Below, piece by piece: positions 11,060 through 22,689 of a DNA stretch of 64,000 nucleotides (positions are counted from its first letter, which is position 1; every line of letters begins with the position of its first letter). Both the position numbers and the translations under genes were made by a program. Source of the stretch: Acanthococcus lagerstroemiae (Eukaryota; Arthropoda; Insecta; Hemiptera; Eriococcidae); assembly GCA_031841125.1 (NCBI GenBank), contig CM063106.1:67010101-67074100 (forward strand), given 5' to 3'. A model generated the notes under the pieces. That model had not been told where the DNA came from, did not search any database, and saw only the letters and a list, made by a program, of their open reading frames with translations.

Positions 11060-12966
11060 GGGTGTCCCTTCTTTCACAAGTTTTCGCCAGTTGCTTGGGG
11101 TCGCATTGAAATTTGTTCCAATGGACCTAGAAACTCGCCTTTGAGAATTTGAGCTTAATCTGAAGTCATTAACCCGTGCCGCTCTGACCTTAAAGTTATG
11201 TGTAATACTGAGATTTTACAAAAAACCGCGAATATCTCGGAACATATCAACTTCAGGACCGAAATGCATATAACATAAAATATTTATTTTTATATTTCCT
11301 ATAAAAAAATCTCATACAACTTTTCTCTAAAACGCATATTTATCGAGATAATCGCAATAATGTGTGAAAGTTTCGAGGAAAATATGGATTTTGTTCTTTC
11401 TTCTTTCCTAACCGTCTTCACTCGCTAAATCGTAGTTATCTAAAAAAATATTCACTTTAGGACCAACATTCAAATAACATAAAATGTTCCTCGTTAAATT
11501 GTCTGTAAAATAGATTCCACACAACTTTTCTCTAGAAAACATATTTATCAAAATAATCGCAAAAATGCGTGGAATTTTCAAAAAACACAGTTCTTTTAAA
11601 AATTATTTTACGTCTGAAATATCTACACGCATTACAATAGAACTTCCGTCTCTGTCTACTGGGGCAAGCTCCCCAGTTTTCCCCTCCCCTCCCCACCTGG
11701 CTACGTCCTTGACAGTTTTTTGGGTATCAACTATAGAATAGACGAGTAAGAGAATATCAGTACTTGAAAAGTGTCAGTTTTCGCTGAGGACACACTATGA
11801 TAAACATTAGTACTTATGTTTTCTTACTGGCTTGAGCAACGTAACTATCTACTTCTGCACATGTTTTTCTTCATCTCATTGTTAAATTTTTGAAGATGGA
11901 CACATGTAGAAGTGTTTGCGATTGTTAAAAGCTTGTATTTGTAAAACGTAGGAGTGTTGGTCTGACCCTGGTGATAAAAAATTTGCAGAAGAGCCCCAAG
12001 TTGAAATGTTGATCAGACATTCATGAGCCATAACTAGTTCCAGTGTTTTTATTGAGTTTTGAGCATTCTAAGATTCTGTTGAAAACTTGATATGGTGGAC
12101 TTGAGATGATGTACAATCAACAATATAGGGAACAGCGATTTGCCCATAGGAAATGAATAATGAATTCTGAGAACATGTGACTGTTCCATAACAGTACAAT
12201 GTTATATCTTACGCGCAATGTTGACTATTGTTGATATACTCGTACGTACGTAATCCAAGGTCTTCTCTACAGTAGGTACCCAACAAACTGTCATGGACGC
12301 AGCCAGATGGAGTGGGAGGGGGGCTAACTGAGGTGCTTGCCCCAGTAGACAGAGACTGAATTTATACTGTAGTGTGCATTACCCGACACATTATTAGATA
12401 TTTCAGCTGTAAAATAATTTTTTTAAAACAATGTTTTTTGAAAATTCCGCGCATTTTTGCGAGCATCTCGATAAATATGTTTTCTAAAGAAAAGTAGTAT
12501 GAGGCCTTTTTTATAGAAAATTAAACAAGGAACATTTTATGTTATTTGCATTTTGGTCTTGAAGTAAATATTTTCTTATTTTCTTAGGTAACCGCGATTT
12601 AGCTAGTAAAGATCGGTTATGAAAGAAAAAATAACAAAAGCCACATTCTTCTAAACTTTCACATATTATTTCGACTATCTCGGTAAATATGCGTTTTAGA
12701 GAAAAATTGTATAGGATCTTTTTAATAGGAAATTTAACACGAAACATTTTATATTATATGCATTTTGGTCCTGAAGTTGATAAGTTCCGAGATATTCGCG
12801 GTTTTTTGTAAAATCTCAGTATTACACGTAACTTTAAGGTCAACGCGGCACGGGTTAATTGCCTCAGATTGAGCTCAACATTTTTAAGGCGAGTTTCTAG
12901 GTCCATTGGGACAAATTTCAGTGCGACCCTAATCAATGAGCGGAAACTTGTACAATAAGGGACCCC
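11060..12966. mobile_element. Large fold-back element with about 690-bp inverted arms
   Basis: The left arm begins GGGTGTCCCTTCTTTCACAA (11060) and extends to about 11750. The right arm extends from about 12255 to AAGGGACCCC (12966). Landmarks repeat in mirror order: AATGGACCTAGAAACTCGCC, GATTTTACAAAAAACCGCGA, TCTGTCTACTGGGGCAAGC. Arm identity is clearly lower than in the 21.1-kb element, so it is older. Related sub-segments recur within each arm (AACATAAAATGTTCCT, CATATTTATCGAGAT), so the arms are themselves partly repetitive. The loop of about 500 bp and the arms have no coding frame. A TSD is not evident. Confidence 0.85.
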
Positions 12967-14094
12967 GTAAACTTACATATATCAAATTTTCCACCTAGTG
13001 ACTGATCTATAAAACAAGAGTTCTGCATTCAGGCTAGCTAATAAAAAGGCCTATTCTTCTTCACTTAAAAAGTAGAAATAAAGAGGGGAAAGGGGGGAAA
13101 TAGTGATTATTGAACGAGTTTTGTAATTCTGCATAGTGAAAGAAAGCAGCAATGAGAATATTTAGGTTTCTGGCGATTCAGGACTTGGTAAGAGAGTGAT
13201 GACTGTTTCGCTACCGTATATGCTTCCCAAAATTTATTACTCTAGTGCCTGAATTTTCTCAGATTTTATGCTTGTACTGTTTGATAACTTCGTGCACCGC
13301 TTATCGACTTTGGGAAGGCAACTTTGGGCGGAAGATGACGTTGGGAGGAGGACCTTTCCGAGAGGACGAGGTGACTTCGGGAGGAGGACAAAAATCAAAG
13401 GGTTATTTATGTTAAACTCTTATACATGGCGTCTACAGACGTCAAAAAATTTTTTCTGGCTTTTTTTTTTACTTCCTTTTTTGTATTTGAAGAATTTGCC
13501 ATCTTGGCATAAGATTGGTATGTTACGAGAACTGAGTTGTGAAGAGAGGGAGGACTAACACTGATTTTTTTTAATTGAAGGAGCCCACCTATATGAGCCT
13601 AAACATTATTTAATTTCTCAAAACGGGGCTATCCTGGTCGCTGAATCTATTCCTTAGATCCTTTTCCGGATACACGCACATCAGGGTGGTCCAGAAAATA
13701 CTTTTTTTTTCTTTTCTTTTTTTTTTCAAAAAGTGATGCTCCCAATGGAAAGGGTTTCATGTGTAATACATAGTATTTCTTAAATCTCATTTATTTATTC
13801 ATATTATGGGATTTCCTACAGAATCTTCCATTGGAAGGTAATTTACTGATTTTTTCTTGACCTTTCAGTAAATTCTTCGGAGTTTCCTGAAGTTTTCTTG
13901 ACTTTTTGACCTACATTCAAAGATTCTGACTCTTCCTAACTTCCTGACTTTGTAGACGCCCTGCTATAAAAGCATCTTCCTTTTCACATAACACTTCTAC
14001 AAACTCTAATAAAACTCGTTAAAACTCTCTTGAAACTTTCTAAGTCTTGTTAATGATAGAGTAATAACGTGCCGCCCTTCTAGAAGCGCCTTCC
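12967..14094. other. Non-coding stretch
   Basis: From 13850 to 14060 it contains CTTTCT/ACTCTTGAAACTTT words that weakly resemble the degenerate repeats at 42.5 kb. Nothing else is recognised. Confidence 0.35.
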
Positions 14095-14170
14095 AACGGG
14101 AGGGGGGGGGACTTATCCCCCGTAGGAATTTTTCACTCAGCAGTTGGGAAAATTTACCATTTCACTAACA
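14095..14170. repeat. End fragment of the 36.8-kb MITE family, opposite orientation
   Basis: GGAATTTTTCACTCAGCAGT and TGGGAAAATTTACCATTTCA are the reverse complement of the 5.7-kb fragment. A minus-strand LINE endonuclease fragment lies just to the right, so the same repeat adjoins LINE sequence at both loci. Confidence 0.5.
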
Positions 14171-14219
14171 TCGCAGTATATTTTTTCGTAAAACTCGGTT
14201 ACTACGTCTATAATACTTC

Positions 14220-14560
14220 CTCCACAGAGGTGCTGGTTCAGCTGAAATTCTCACCGTGTTGGGCACAACTTTGCCCTCTATTCCTTGCAGTCTTTTTCAT
14301 AATAATACCTACATATGTCTGCTTGCCCTCTTTTCGTTGCTCCAACAATCATTTTCTTCGGACTATATCACTTTACTAATTCCTGTTACATCTAATTTTA
14401 ATCTTTCCATCTCTTTCTTCAAGTTCTCTAAATTGTCTAACTCATTCAGTGTCCTTATATTCCATGTCCCTATTCTCAATTCTGATAGTTTCTCACTTGG
14501 TAGTCTCCACCCGGATATCCGAATGGGAGACTTCTTTCGTCCGGAATTCTTATTTACTTT
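14220..14560 (-). mobile_element. LINE endonuclease N-terminal fragment
   Basis: On the minus strand, broken frames give RIENRDMEYKDTE (an altered RIGTWNIRTLNE) and QFRELEERDGKIKI, matching the start of the LINE apurinic-type endonuclease. It is adjacent to a MITE-family end fragment (14095-14170). Non-functional. Confidence 0.6.
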
Positions 14561-14569
14561 CTGAGTTGA

Positions 14570-15840
14570 AATTATAATTGTGGTGGCTGCGACGCATCTC
14601 GAGGGAAGAATACTGATCCCCTTGCTTTCATCAGGGCCTGCCTGTCGACGTTTTCTTTTTCCTACGTGTCTTCAGTTCTTCTTTAACTCCTCTCAATGGC
14701 AACACTCATAGAGGCGGATATGACTTTGGTATTTGCGAATGGCAGTACGACGTGGGTGGGTGAGATTTGTCGACAAATTCTTTCGACCTGGACGCAAAAT
14801 TACATTAGTCAGGTGCGAGAGTCGAAGTCGTTTAAAATGTAATTAGGGCGCGATAAAATCAACACCGATACCTCATTTCGGAGTTGTGTAGCCCTAATTG
14901 CGAATGACCGTTTTCAATGAGAACCTGGTGGTCGGCTAGCGACTGGACGATTCGTTTGCGGCCAAATTTTGGTGCGAGCCGCAGTTTAGATTAAAATAGG
15001 TAAAATCGAAACGTCAAGTGTGGGTTTTCCTCAGAGAGAATGCATATTTTAAGCACTGGTTCGTTTCAGCGAAGTGTTTTCTCATCGTAGTCCCATTATT
15101 CGTTTCGTGAATAAGTATATGCATCGAGCTGCCGCAGTACCCGCGAAAATAAATTAAGATGCGAGTCGTTTTCTGCGAGAACACCTGGCCCAGGTGGAGG
15201 CTGGATCCTCGGGCAATTTGTTAATAAACTTGCGAGCTTGTAATTTTGCCGCGGCGAAGTCGACGTTATTATAGGTAAATCATTCGGGAATTGCTTTTGA
15301 TGGAATTTTTAAGCTGCAAAGAAAACGAGCTTCTATTGATCCTCAATTTCAGGTAAATCCTTTATTATTCCAGTATAACTGAATTTTTTCTTAATCGAAT
15401 TTCCATTTGATGATTTGAATATCGGTATAAGGTTTTGGCGGGGCACGAATCTCTTTTCCAGTAACAATGGTGAAATGATTGAGTTAGCTATTCAACCGAT
15501 GTATCGCGAATTTTAAATATTTTTGAGGGTAACGAAATGATAGATTACTCCGTCTAGAATTCAAAGACATTGAAAGTTTTTTGTGTGCAGTACGAGAGTA
15601 AGAATTGTGTATAAGTGAATCAGTAAAGAATTTGCTTCTTAATGGATTCATAAATTCACATGCTATACCTGAAACGAAAATTACTGTTTTGAACAATGAC
15701 TCGAAAGATAATTTGATCCTCCTTTTGGTAGAGGTTGTAAGTACTGAATACTGTTGAACATCGAGATAAGAGATTTCAATCCAAGAAGAACCCCTCTCTT
15801 CCCGGATATATCATTCAAGATAATATATTTTCAATAATGC
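14570..15840. other. Non-repetitive island, candidate regulatory DNA
   Basis: From 14740 to 15330 the sequence has mixed composition with TAATTAG and AATAAATTAAGATGCG sites and no repeat similarity. No splice-bounded frame encodes a recognisable protein. Confidence 0.3.
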
Positions 15841-17770
15841 TGGGGTGTTCTCACTCTTTCAAGTGCTGCAGCTCTGTCCAATCGTTTCTCTTATTTCATT
15901 GTTATCAATTATTTCTATCTTTTTCCTCTTTGCAGTATTTTCCTTTCTTTAGATTTGTCTTGATTGTCTCTTCTATCTTTACCGTCTTTTTATCTTATTA
16001 GTTTATCAATCTGTTCCTACACTCTCTTTAGTTTTTTTTTTAGACCTTGATGGTTCTCTCATTCTACGTATTACTTAATTATGATATTCTTTGTGTTTGC
16101 AATCGTTCACTCTTATTAGTCATTTCACTCTGTTCAGCTTTTTCTTCCTTTTCTATATTTTTATCACTTTTCTCAGTGTGTTCAGTTTTTACAGGCCTAT
16201 TTAGTCTTCTAGATGTTTCACACTTCTCAGTTTTTAAAAGTATTTTCAGTAGATTCCCTCTTTTCAGTACTTTCAATATTTACAGCTTCTTAGCCTTTTC
16301 ATTTCAATAATTTTACTCTTCTTAGTCTTTCTTATCTTATCATTATTTTCCCTCATTTCATTATTTTTCGTAGTTCTGCGAGTTTTGATATTTTCTTTCT
16401 TGTCTTTATTTTCACGTTTCCTTGGTACTTTTTTAAACTTGTTATTCTCGCTTTCCCTTTTTAAATTCTTCCTTTTCTTCCACTTTCTTTAGACGCTCTG
16501 ATCTTCCGTCATAAGAAATTCTCTAAACTTCGATAATACTGCTAAAATACTATTCAAAAACTACCTAATTTAAGGTACTTTTTAGTAGTTTTTCGTTTAA
16601 TAATACTTCTCGTGTGGTTTTCTGACTTTATTCGATTTTCTATTTCACTGTTCTCTAACGTTAGTGACCTTCTTGGTTTTCTCTCATCTTTTAGGCCCTT
16701 CAAGTCCTTTAGTCGATTAAATATTCGCAGTCTTCCAGATGTCTACCGTTTTTTCTAGATTTTTTCATTATTTGCGTTTATTTAGGTTTCTTCATTTCAG
16801 CTTTTAGCCTTTTCAATATTTTCTCAGTCTTTCTATAAGTTTGTTCAGTATTCTTACACAACCTTTTCACTGTATTTGTTTATTTCGTTCGTTTCAATCT
16901 TTTTATCTTACACAATTCACTCTTCTGTAAGTTTCTTCAGTCTTTTCAGACCCCCGCCTCCCTTTTTACTAACCTCATTATTTTGATTCTGTTTAATATT
17001 CTCACGTTTTTCGCTCAGTTACGTACGTTCGGTTTTCATTAATCATTTTGTTTCACTCTTTATTATTCTTATCAATCGTTTTTCTTACTATTTTAACTTT
17101 TTTGTGCACTTCTCATTCTTATCAGTCTTTTTTTCCACTCTTTCCTCTCATTTGTCCTTTTTCGTCTTGTAGGCGTTATTGATATTTTCCCTATTTTTTC
17201 TCTTTTTCATTTATTTTCATCTACGAGTATTTTAGACTTTTAAATTTGTGTATTCTTTCTATCGCATCAATCTTTCAAGTTATCACCCGAATCGAATCGC
17301 TATCTGCCTCCCTCCCCCAATAAGCTAAAGGATTCCTTAAGATAATGCCAAAAGGGAGAGAGAATGAATCATGAAAAAGTCTTTCCAAGTTTTCATATCT
17401 TCTTCACTGTTTTACTGCATTTATTCTTCTTATCGTGATCACTCATCTCACTCATTTCAATATTATATTTTATTATTTTCATATTTTAACTATTTTTACT
17501 TTTTCCCCTTTTTAAAAAAAATATTTTCTCTTTTCTAATTGATTCAGTATTTTTAGTCTTCTTGTTATTTTCATGTGTATTGGTCTTTTCCGTCTTCTGA
17601 ATGTTTTCAGCCCATTCAATCTTTTTATAGTTTCTTTCCAGGTCCTTTGGTATTTGAAATCTTTTCATATCTTTTCCCCTTTTCATTCTAGAAATTTTCA
17701 TTCCTTTTATCCCATTTACTCTTCACTTTTTTCCATTTTCCCCCTACTTTTCCTTTTTTAAAATCATATC
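15840..17770. repeat. Pyrimidine-rich low-complexity tract, 1.9 kb
   Basis: The strand is dominated by T and C with degenerate TTTTCAGTCTTTTCA-like words throughout. Open frames here give only Phe/Ser/Leu-rich translations. No gene is supported. Confidence 0.75.
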
Positions 17771-17934
17771 CTACACCTTGTTATGTATTTACTTTTTTCA
17801 CTCCTCCCATACCTGAATTCCAGGCGAGTGCTCAGGGAACGTGGACCCCGGTCAGTAGAGAATCCTTGGTGGCCCGTGCAGGACGCGCGCACCGGTTGCG
17901 GCACGACGAAACGGAGGCTCGGGTCCGGCTTCAA

Positions 17935-18052
17935 AGCGTTCCTCCGGCCACTGATGCGATACTCGAAAAGGTAGTTTCTGGGGCTGGGGGTGCGGTGTCA
18001 TATGGGCCACTTTGGCATGCGTGCAGCACTATACGTCCCACTACACCATCCC
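17935..18052 (+). repeat. Dispersed repeat B, copy 3
   Basis: GCCACTGATGCGATACTCGA, GGGGCTGGGGGTGCGGTGTC and GGCCACTTTGGCATGCGTGC define the family. A GC-rich unique stretch (17820-17935) precedes it. Confidence 0.8.
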
Positions 18053-18059
18053 CCTTCCC

Positions 18060-18700
18060 AGAAAAAAAAACCTCATTTTTGTGAGAGGGGATATGAGCAT
18101 TGGAGGAGATCGGGATGAAATTGAACGGCTTCTTCTTTTTTGCTTTAAACATCATCGTGCCCTGGAGGTCCCTTATCAAACCTATTGGTTGTAAATTTAA
18201 AACTTAAATAGAAGTGTTTTAGTTTTATTAATGTCACAGTATACGAGAACAATTTGTGAAGATTTCTTTTAGTTTCCTGATCACTAGCTTGGCTGATGAA
18301 CAAATGTTTTCTCATTTATCGTACATCGCCTTATATAGCCATTGTCTCCTACCGTTAAGCACTGGTTCAGAGAGAGAACTGCTCTTTGGTTAGACTGCGC
18401 GAAATTGAGAAAACAGTGTTGACAAATACAAGTATATAGTAATACTTCCCTTGTCTGTTTGCTTTCGGTTCTTCTTGCTGAGTATGGTACAGCGCAACTG
18501 TGTTGTTTTGACATGGATGTCTAACGGTTCGCCACACAAAAGAGAAAAATTCCGCAGAAAAACGTTACCATCGTGATTAATTGCGTATTCCTCTTTACGC
18601 AGTTATTCTTTCCATCACAACACGGAGAATGCCGAGCGAAGCCGAGAATGGACGACTACGTAAGGGATTGGAATGTGGATACTGGATATGCACGTCGGCG
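18060..18700. other. Non-coding stretch
   Basis: No repeats or genes recognised. Short minus-strand frames (18284-18514, 18595-18777) have no motif. Confidence 0.35.
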
Positions 18701-18707
18701 CTGCAGT

Positions 18708-18851
18708 CATGAAAGTGTGCAAGAACATCACAGAATGCAATGAAGCGGCCGCGCGCGCCACTGAAGGGATTTTTCAACGCAGGAGGGATTTTTTTTCTAC
18801 GTATTTTACCAAAAAGGTGGGATAATTATATAAATAGGTTGGCAACGCTGC
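18708..18851 (-). repeat. Near-identical repeat, partner of 1601-1744
   Basis: This is the reverse complement of the 1601-1744 segment. Both copies lose similarity at the same internal point (TTTCAT), so either the element ends there or both derive from one truncated source copy. Confidence 0.88.
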
Positions 18852-18859
18852 TGCAGTCG

Positions 18860-20016
18860 CCTGGACAACACATCCATGTAATAATATGCCGTTCATCAAT
18901 CGTTTCTGATATCTAACATGCAGCCAAAAAAGCTGATAAAAGAAGTAGAAATTTTTTTTACTGTTTGTTAGTCAACACTTTTTTCCAATTTTCCACCATC
19001 CAATCAGAAAGCAGTTTCCCACCGAACATTGTGCCTAGCGACAGGAGACAGTGGCAGTATGAGATGATGCATAATGGAAGAGATGATATTTGGTCATGTG
19101 AGAAGACCAAAAAGAATAATACTTATAGTAAATTACCTTAATGAACTATGATTTAATGATACCAAGTATGCTTCTATTTGAGTTTTAGATTATGTTCAAC
19201 ATATTTGACATTTTTTCAATACATTTTCAGTCTTCAGTTAGTATTAAGACTTTGTAATTGTGCATTAGATACTGAAAAAGTACACCATAGTACAGCTGCT
19301 TTGCGTTGTATATAAAATCCTTCGGGTGGCACCCACTTCACTAGATTAGACTTCCACCGCTTAATTTCAATTCTTGACTGTGATAAATATTACCTAACCA
19401 AATGAATTTTATTTCTTATTTAAATTTTTTCATTTCACAACAAAACTGATGTCAATAGGTAGTTATTTGTAATTTAGCAGTAACGTCGAAAACTAATACA
19501 GCTATTTGAACTACGTAAGTCTGTTCCAAACTTTATACATCGTTTTGTAATACGGACTACGAATGTCGTGTACATCCTAATATGCCATATACTGTCCACT
19601 TAGAAGTTCCAAATAATTAATCAATTAGTAATTAATATTCGTTCATACTCTCAGTTTGCGCTAAATACTATATGAAAAATGACAGATAGAAACCCAAACA
19701 GAAGGTATAATTTATTAGTTTTTAATGTTGCTCGCGTTTCGCGCTCGTTTATTATTAATTGAATGTAAATTAATTACTTGAAGTTTCCTCTACCTCCTTA
19801 CATTTTTGAACTCGTGCTTCGCGTTCGCACATTAGCGCTCCTTTAGCTTATGTTTGAATCGTGAAACGTGATTGGATGATTAATGACTTGCTGTAAGACT
19901 GTAAACTTCGTGTGGGCATGCTAATCTGCCATTTTGATCTTTACTTTTTCCAATGACAAGCGCACGCACCACGGAAGTGTCGCTAGAGCGCCTGAAAACA
20001 CCCGAGTACTGCCATC
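18860..20016. other. Non-coding stretch
   Basis: AT-rich with no recognised feature. Confidence 0.35.
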
Positions 20017-20176
20017 CGCCATTTCCAGTCGTTTGGTGCCCGACGATTCACAATTCAATACGCGGAACACATGTGTCATTTTCTGTCGCTTGGTACCCGA
20101 CAATTCACAATTCACTGCGCGGAACCTTCCGCGTATTTAATTGTGAATCATCGGGCACCAAGCGACTGAAAATGGC
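20017..20176. repeat. 50-bp inverted repeat with an internal third copy
   Basis: The left arm (20017-20067, GCCATTTCCAGTCGTTTGGT onward) pairs with the right arm (20127-20176) with few mismatches. A diverged direct copy of the left arm (TCGCTTGGTACCCGACAATT) lies in the loop at 20083-20125. Weaker pairing continues outside, with GAGTACTG and CAGTACTC. Confidence 0.8.
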
Positions 20177-20672
20177 AGATATCAGTACTCTGACGTTCCT
20201 AGGTGTTCTCTAGGTTCGCCAGGGGTGCTGTTATCCCCTAAGCATTTGATGAGTTCCCTCCTATTTCCAATGAAATCCTCCCTCTTTCCCACTAAATAAA
20301 CTGGAAATTCAAAATTTGTTGGAAAATGAAATATTTGATATAATATGAAATAACTTCATTTAAAAAGTAATATGCGAATATACGCTACTTAACAATACAA
20401 AACGATTAATAATATTTTCGTTTTTTATTTCATTCGAGATTTTAGCTTCTGAAGCCAAAATAAACATACGGTTCATATACAAATCTAACCTACTGCTTCT
20501 AAGATAATTTTTTATTATCTTCTGTTTACTGAAGCATCTTTTTGCAGAACAAGAGGTTATAGGCTATGTAATAAGAATCTTGTACAATGAGCCTAAATGA
20601 GCAAAATATGAAAAATGAAAGATTAATCTGAATGGTTTTGTAAATCCTCGATTCACCCATAACTTATTTAAA

Positions 20673-20957
20673 TTACTTTTGCAAGCTTCGTCGTATTTCA
20701 GCGGCTTTCAGTTCGATGTCTTTATTTCTCAGCAAATTGAATAATTTACTACTATACTGCTCATAAGCTGAAAAATCGAAATACATGATATCCGGATGGT
20801 AAGCAAAAACAACACCTCCACTGCTTAAAGCTGTTGCCGCGTCGACAAAGCTTCCCGCGGAAGCGAAAGGTGCGCTGCAGTAGTCATATTTGGAAACAGG
20901 ACGAAAGTAGGATGAAATTTCTGATAAGGAGTCCGCGAGAAGGCAAAATAATCTAGT
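20673..20957 (-). CDS. Open frame of 94 codons, unrecognised protein C-terminus (candidate terminal exon)
   Basis: On the minus strand an uninterrupted frame runs from just after a TAA (20958-20960) to a TAA at 20673-20675. It includes the segments SSYFRPVSKYDYCSAPFAS, AATALSSGGVVFAYHPDIMY and SSKLFNLLRNKDIELKAAEI. The only Met is in the last half, so the frame looks like an exon, not a whole gene. A possible acceptor lies inside it (tccttatcag at about 20922-20931). The composition is that of an ordinary globular protein with a helical, charged C-terminus ending RRSLQK. Downstream on the minus strand the sequence is AT-rich, with an AATAAA-like hexamer near 20430. I do not recognise the family. 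It may be the last exon of a nested gene, a retrocopy, or part of an unknown transposon. A large fold-back element lies immediately upstream (21111-22376). Confidence 0.4.
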   Translation of the reverse strand, partial: TRLFCLLADSLSEISSYFRPVSKYDYCSAPFASAGSFVDAATALSSGGVVFAYHPDIMYFDFSAYEQYSSKLFNLLRNKDIELKAAEIRRSLQK

Positions 20958-21110
20958 TTATCCTACTTTCATCTAAGATCTCAAGGTGAATACTAGCGCT
21001 TTTACAGGGCGTTCACCTCCCGAATTTAAGAAAACACTGCTGCCCCGAACGAAGCGAGGGCGATTTTGTTTTAAATTACATATAATTACCAATTTTTGCG
21101 CTGTAAATTA

Positions 21111-22376
21111 TACAGGGTGTCCGAGTTTCGGTTGCTAAGCGGGGAGGAATGAATAGTACTTGAATAGACAAAGCAAAAGTGTTATTATCACCTTTTGCCT
21201 AATCACAAAATTAAAGGCGCCGCATCTTTGTAAAAATCGAAAAATTCACTAATTTTGACCTATTACAAGAATCACGAGTAATGATGTTGCCCAGTCTACA
21301 ATGATGCCATGGTACAGCACTCACCTAGAGTAACAAAACAAGTTATTACGATATCCGGCCTGCTCTGAAAATTTAAGCAGGTAAATGGCATCCAAAATTC
21401 AGATATTTCAATTTTTTACAAAATTGTGCAAAAAGCCTACTTTTACTGAATCCCAATATGAATAACCAAAGGCCGGCGTACAGTTCTCATTATCAAAACT
21501 GGTAGCCCTGATTCAGATGAACAAAAAATCATACCACTATCTCCTTCCAGTTTTCAGAATTTAAAAAGTTGAGACGCGTTGAAGTATTTTCAAATTTCCA
21601 AAAAACAGAAAATTTAACTCGCCCTAAAAATTAAACTGTTAGGGGGAAGGCTATTTGGTTTCTAGGCTCCGCTTAAAAGTAAGTTTCTCTAAATTCGTAG
21701 GCAGAAACAAAAATTTGTATTCCAGTGCCTATTTTATGGTGGTTAGACAACTAGTTCAACAGATGGAGTCTTCATGTAACGCCAGTCATTCATTCAGGCA
21801 TAACGACTATTGAAAGTTACAATAAATTAGAAGCGTTTGTTATTTTTCTTTTTTTTCTTTTTCATAAGGTTCATTTTTCGATCATTTCAGAAGCTCCATG
21901 AACTTCAACGCGACATAACTTTTTAAATTCTAAAAACTGGAAAGAGATAGTGGTATAATTTTTTGTTCATCTGAATCAGGGCTACCAGTTTTGATAATGA
22001 GAACTGTACGCCGGCCTTTGGTTATTCATGTTGCGGTTCAGTAAAAGTAGGCTTTTTGCATAATTTTGTAAAAAATTGAAATTTCTGAATTTTGGATGCC
22101 ATTTACCTGCTTAAATTTTCAGAGCAGGCCGGATATCGTAATAACTTGTTTTGTTACTCTAAGTGAGTGCTGTAACATGGCATCATTGTAGACTGGGCAA
22201 CATCATTACTCGTGATTTTTATAATGGGTCAAAATTAGTGAATTTTTCGATTTTTACAAAGATGCGGCGCTCTCAATTTTGTGATTAGGCAAAAATTGAT
22301 AATAACACATTTGCTTTGTCTACTCAAGTGCTATTCATTCCTCCCCGCTTAGCAACCGAAACTCGGACACCCTGTA
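21111..22376. mobile_element. Large fold-back element with about 475-bp inverted arms
   Basis: The left arm starts TACAGGGTGTCCGAGTTTCG at 21111 and runs to about 21585. The right arm runs from about 21897 to the inverse CGGACACCCTGTA at 22376. The arms match almost base for base over their length with small differences, and about 310 bp of unrelated loop separates them. TA at each edge may be a duplicated TA target, as in Tc1/mariner-like elements. No transposase frame. Transcribed, it would form a very long hairpin RNA. Confidence 0.9.
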
Positions 22377-22689
22377 TTTAGCTTTATTTCGGGGAAGAGG
22401 TGATTGATTTTGGGGGAAAGGAAAAATTTTCCACTCCGCCGCCCCCTCCCCCAAAAATAAATTTAATGAGTTACTCACCAAAAAATTGGTATCACAGCAC
22501 CTCTGAGTGTGTTGCAAGTGACGATCGAAGTTACACGGGAAATGGAACCGATAAAAATTGTGGCTGAGCATACCTATGCAAAATTTCCAGAGGCCTACTT
22601 GCCGCAATTTAAATGATTCCCCCCATTCGTGGATTTTTTCCCGGGTACCGCTATTTATTTTTTTATTTTATTTTACATGCTCTGACCCA

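Noticed and set aside
17822..17935. Exon of PC2 or another gene after the ATTCCAG acceptor-like site
   Set aside because: GC-rich and open in several frames, but no residues match the convertase prodomain, and it runs straight into repeat B.
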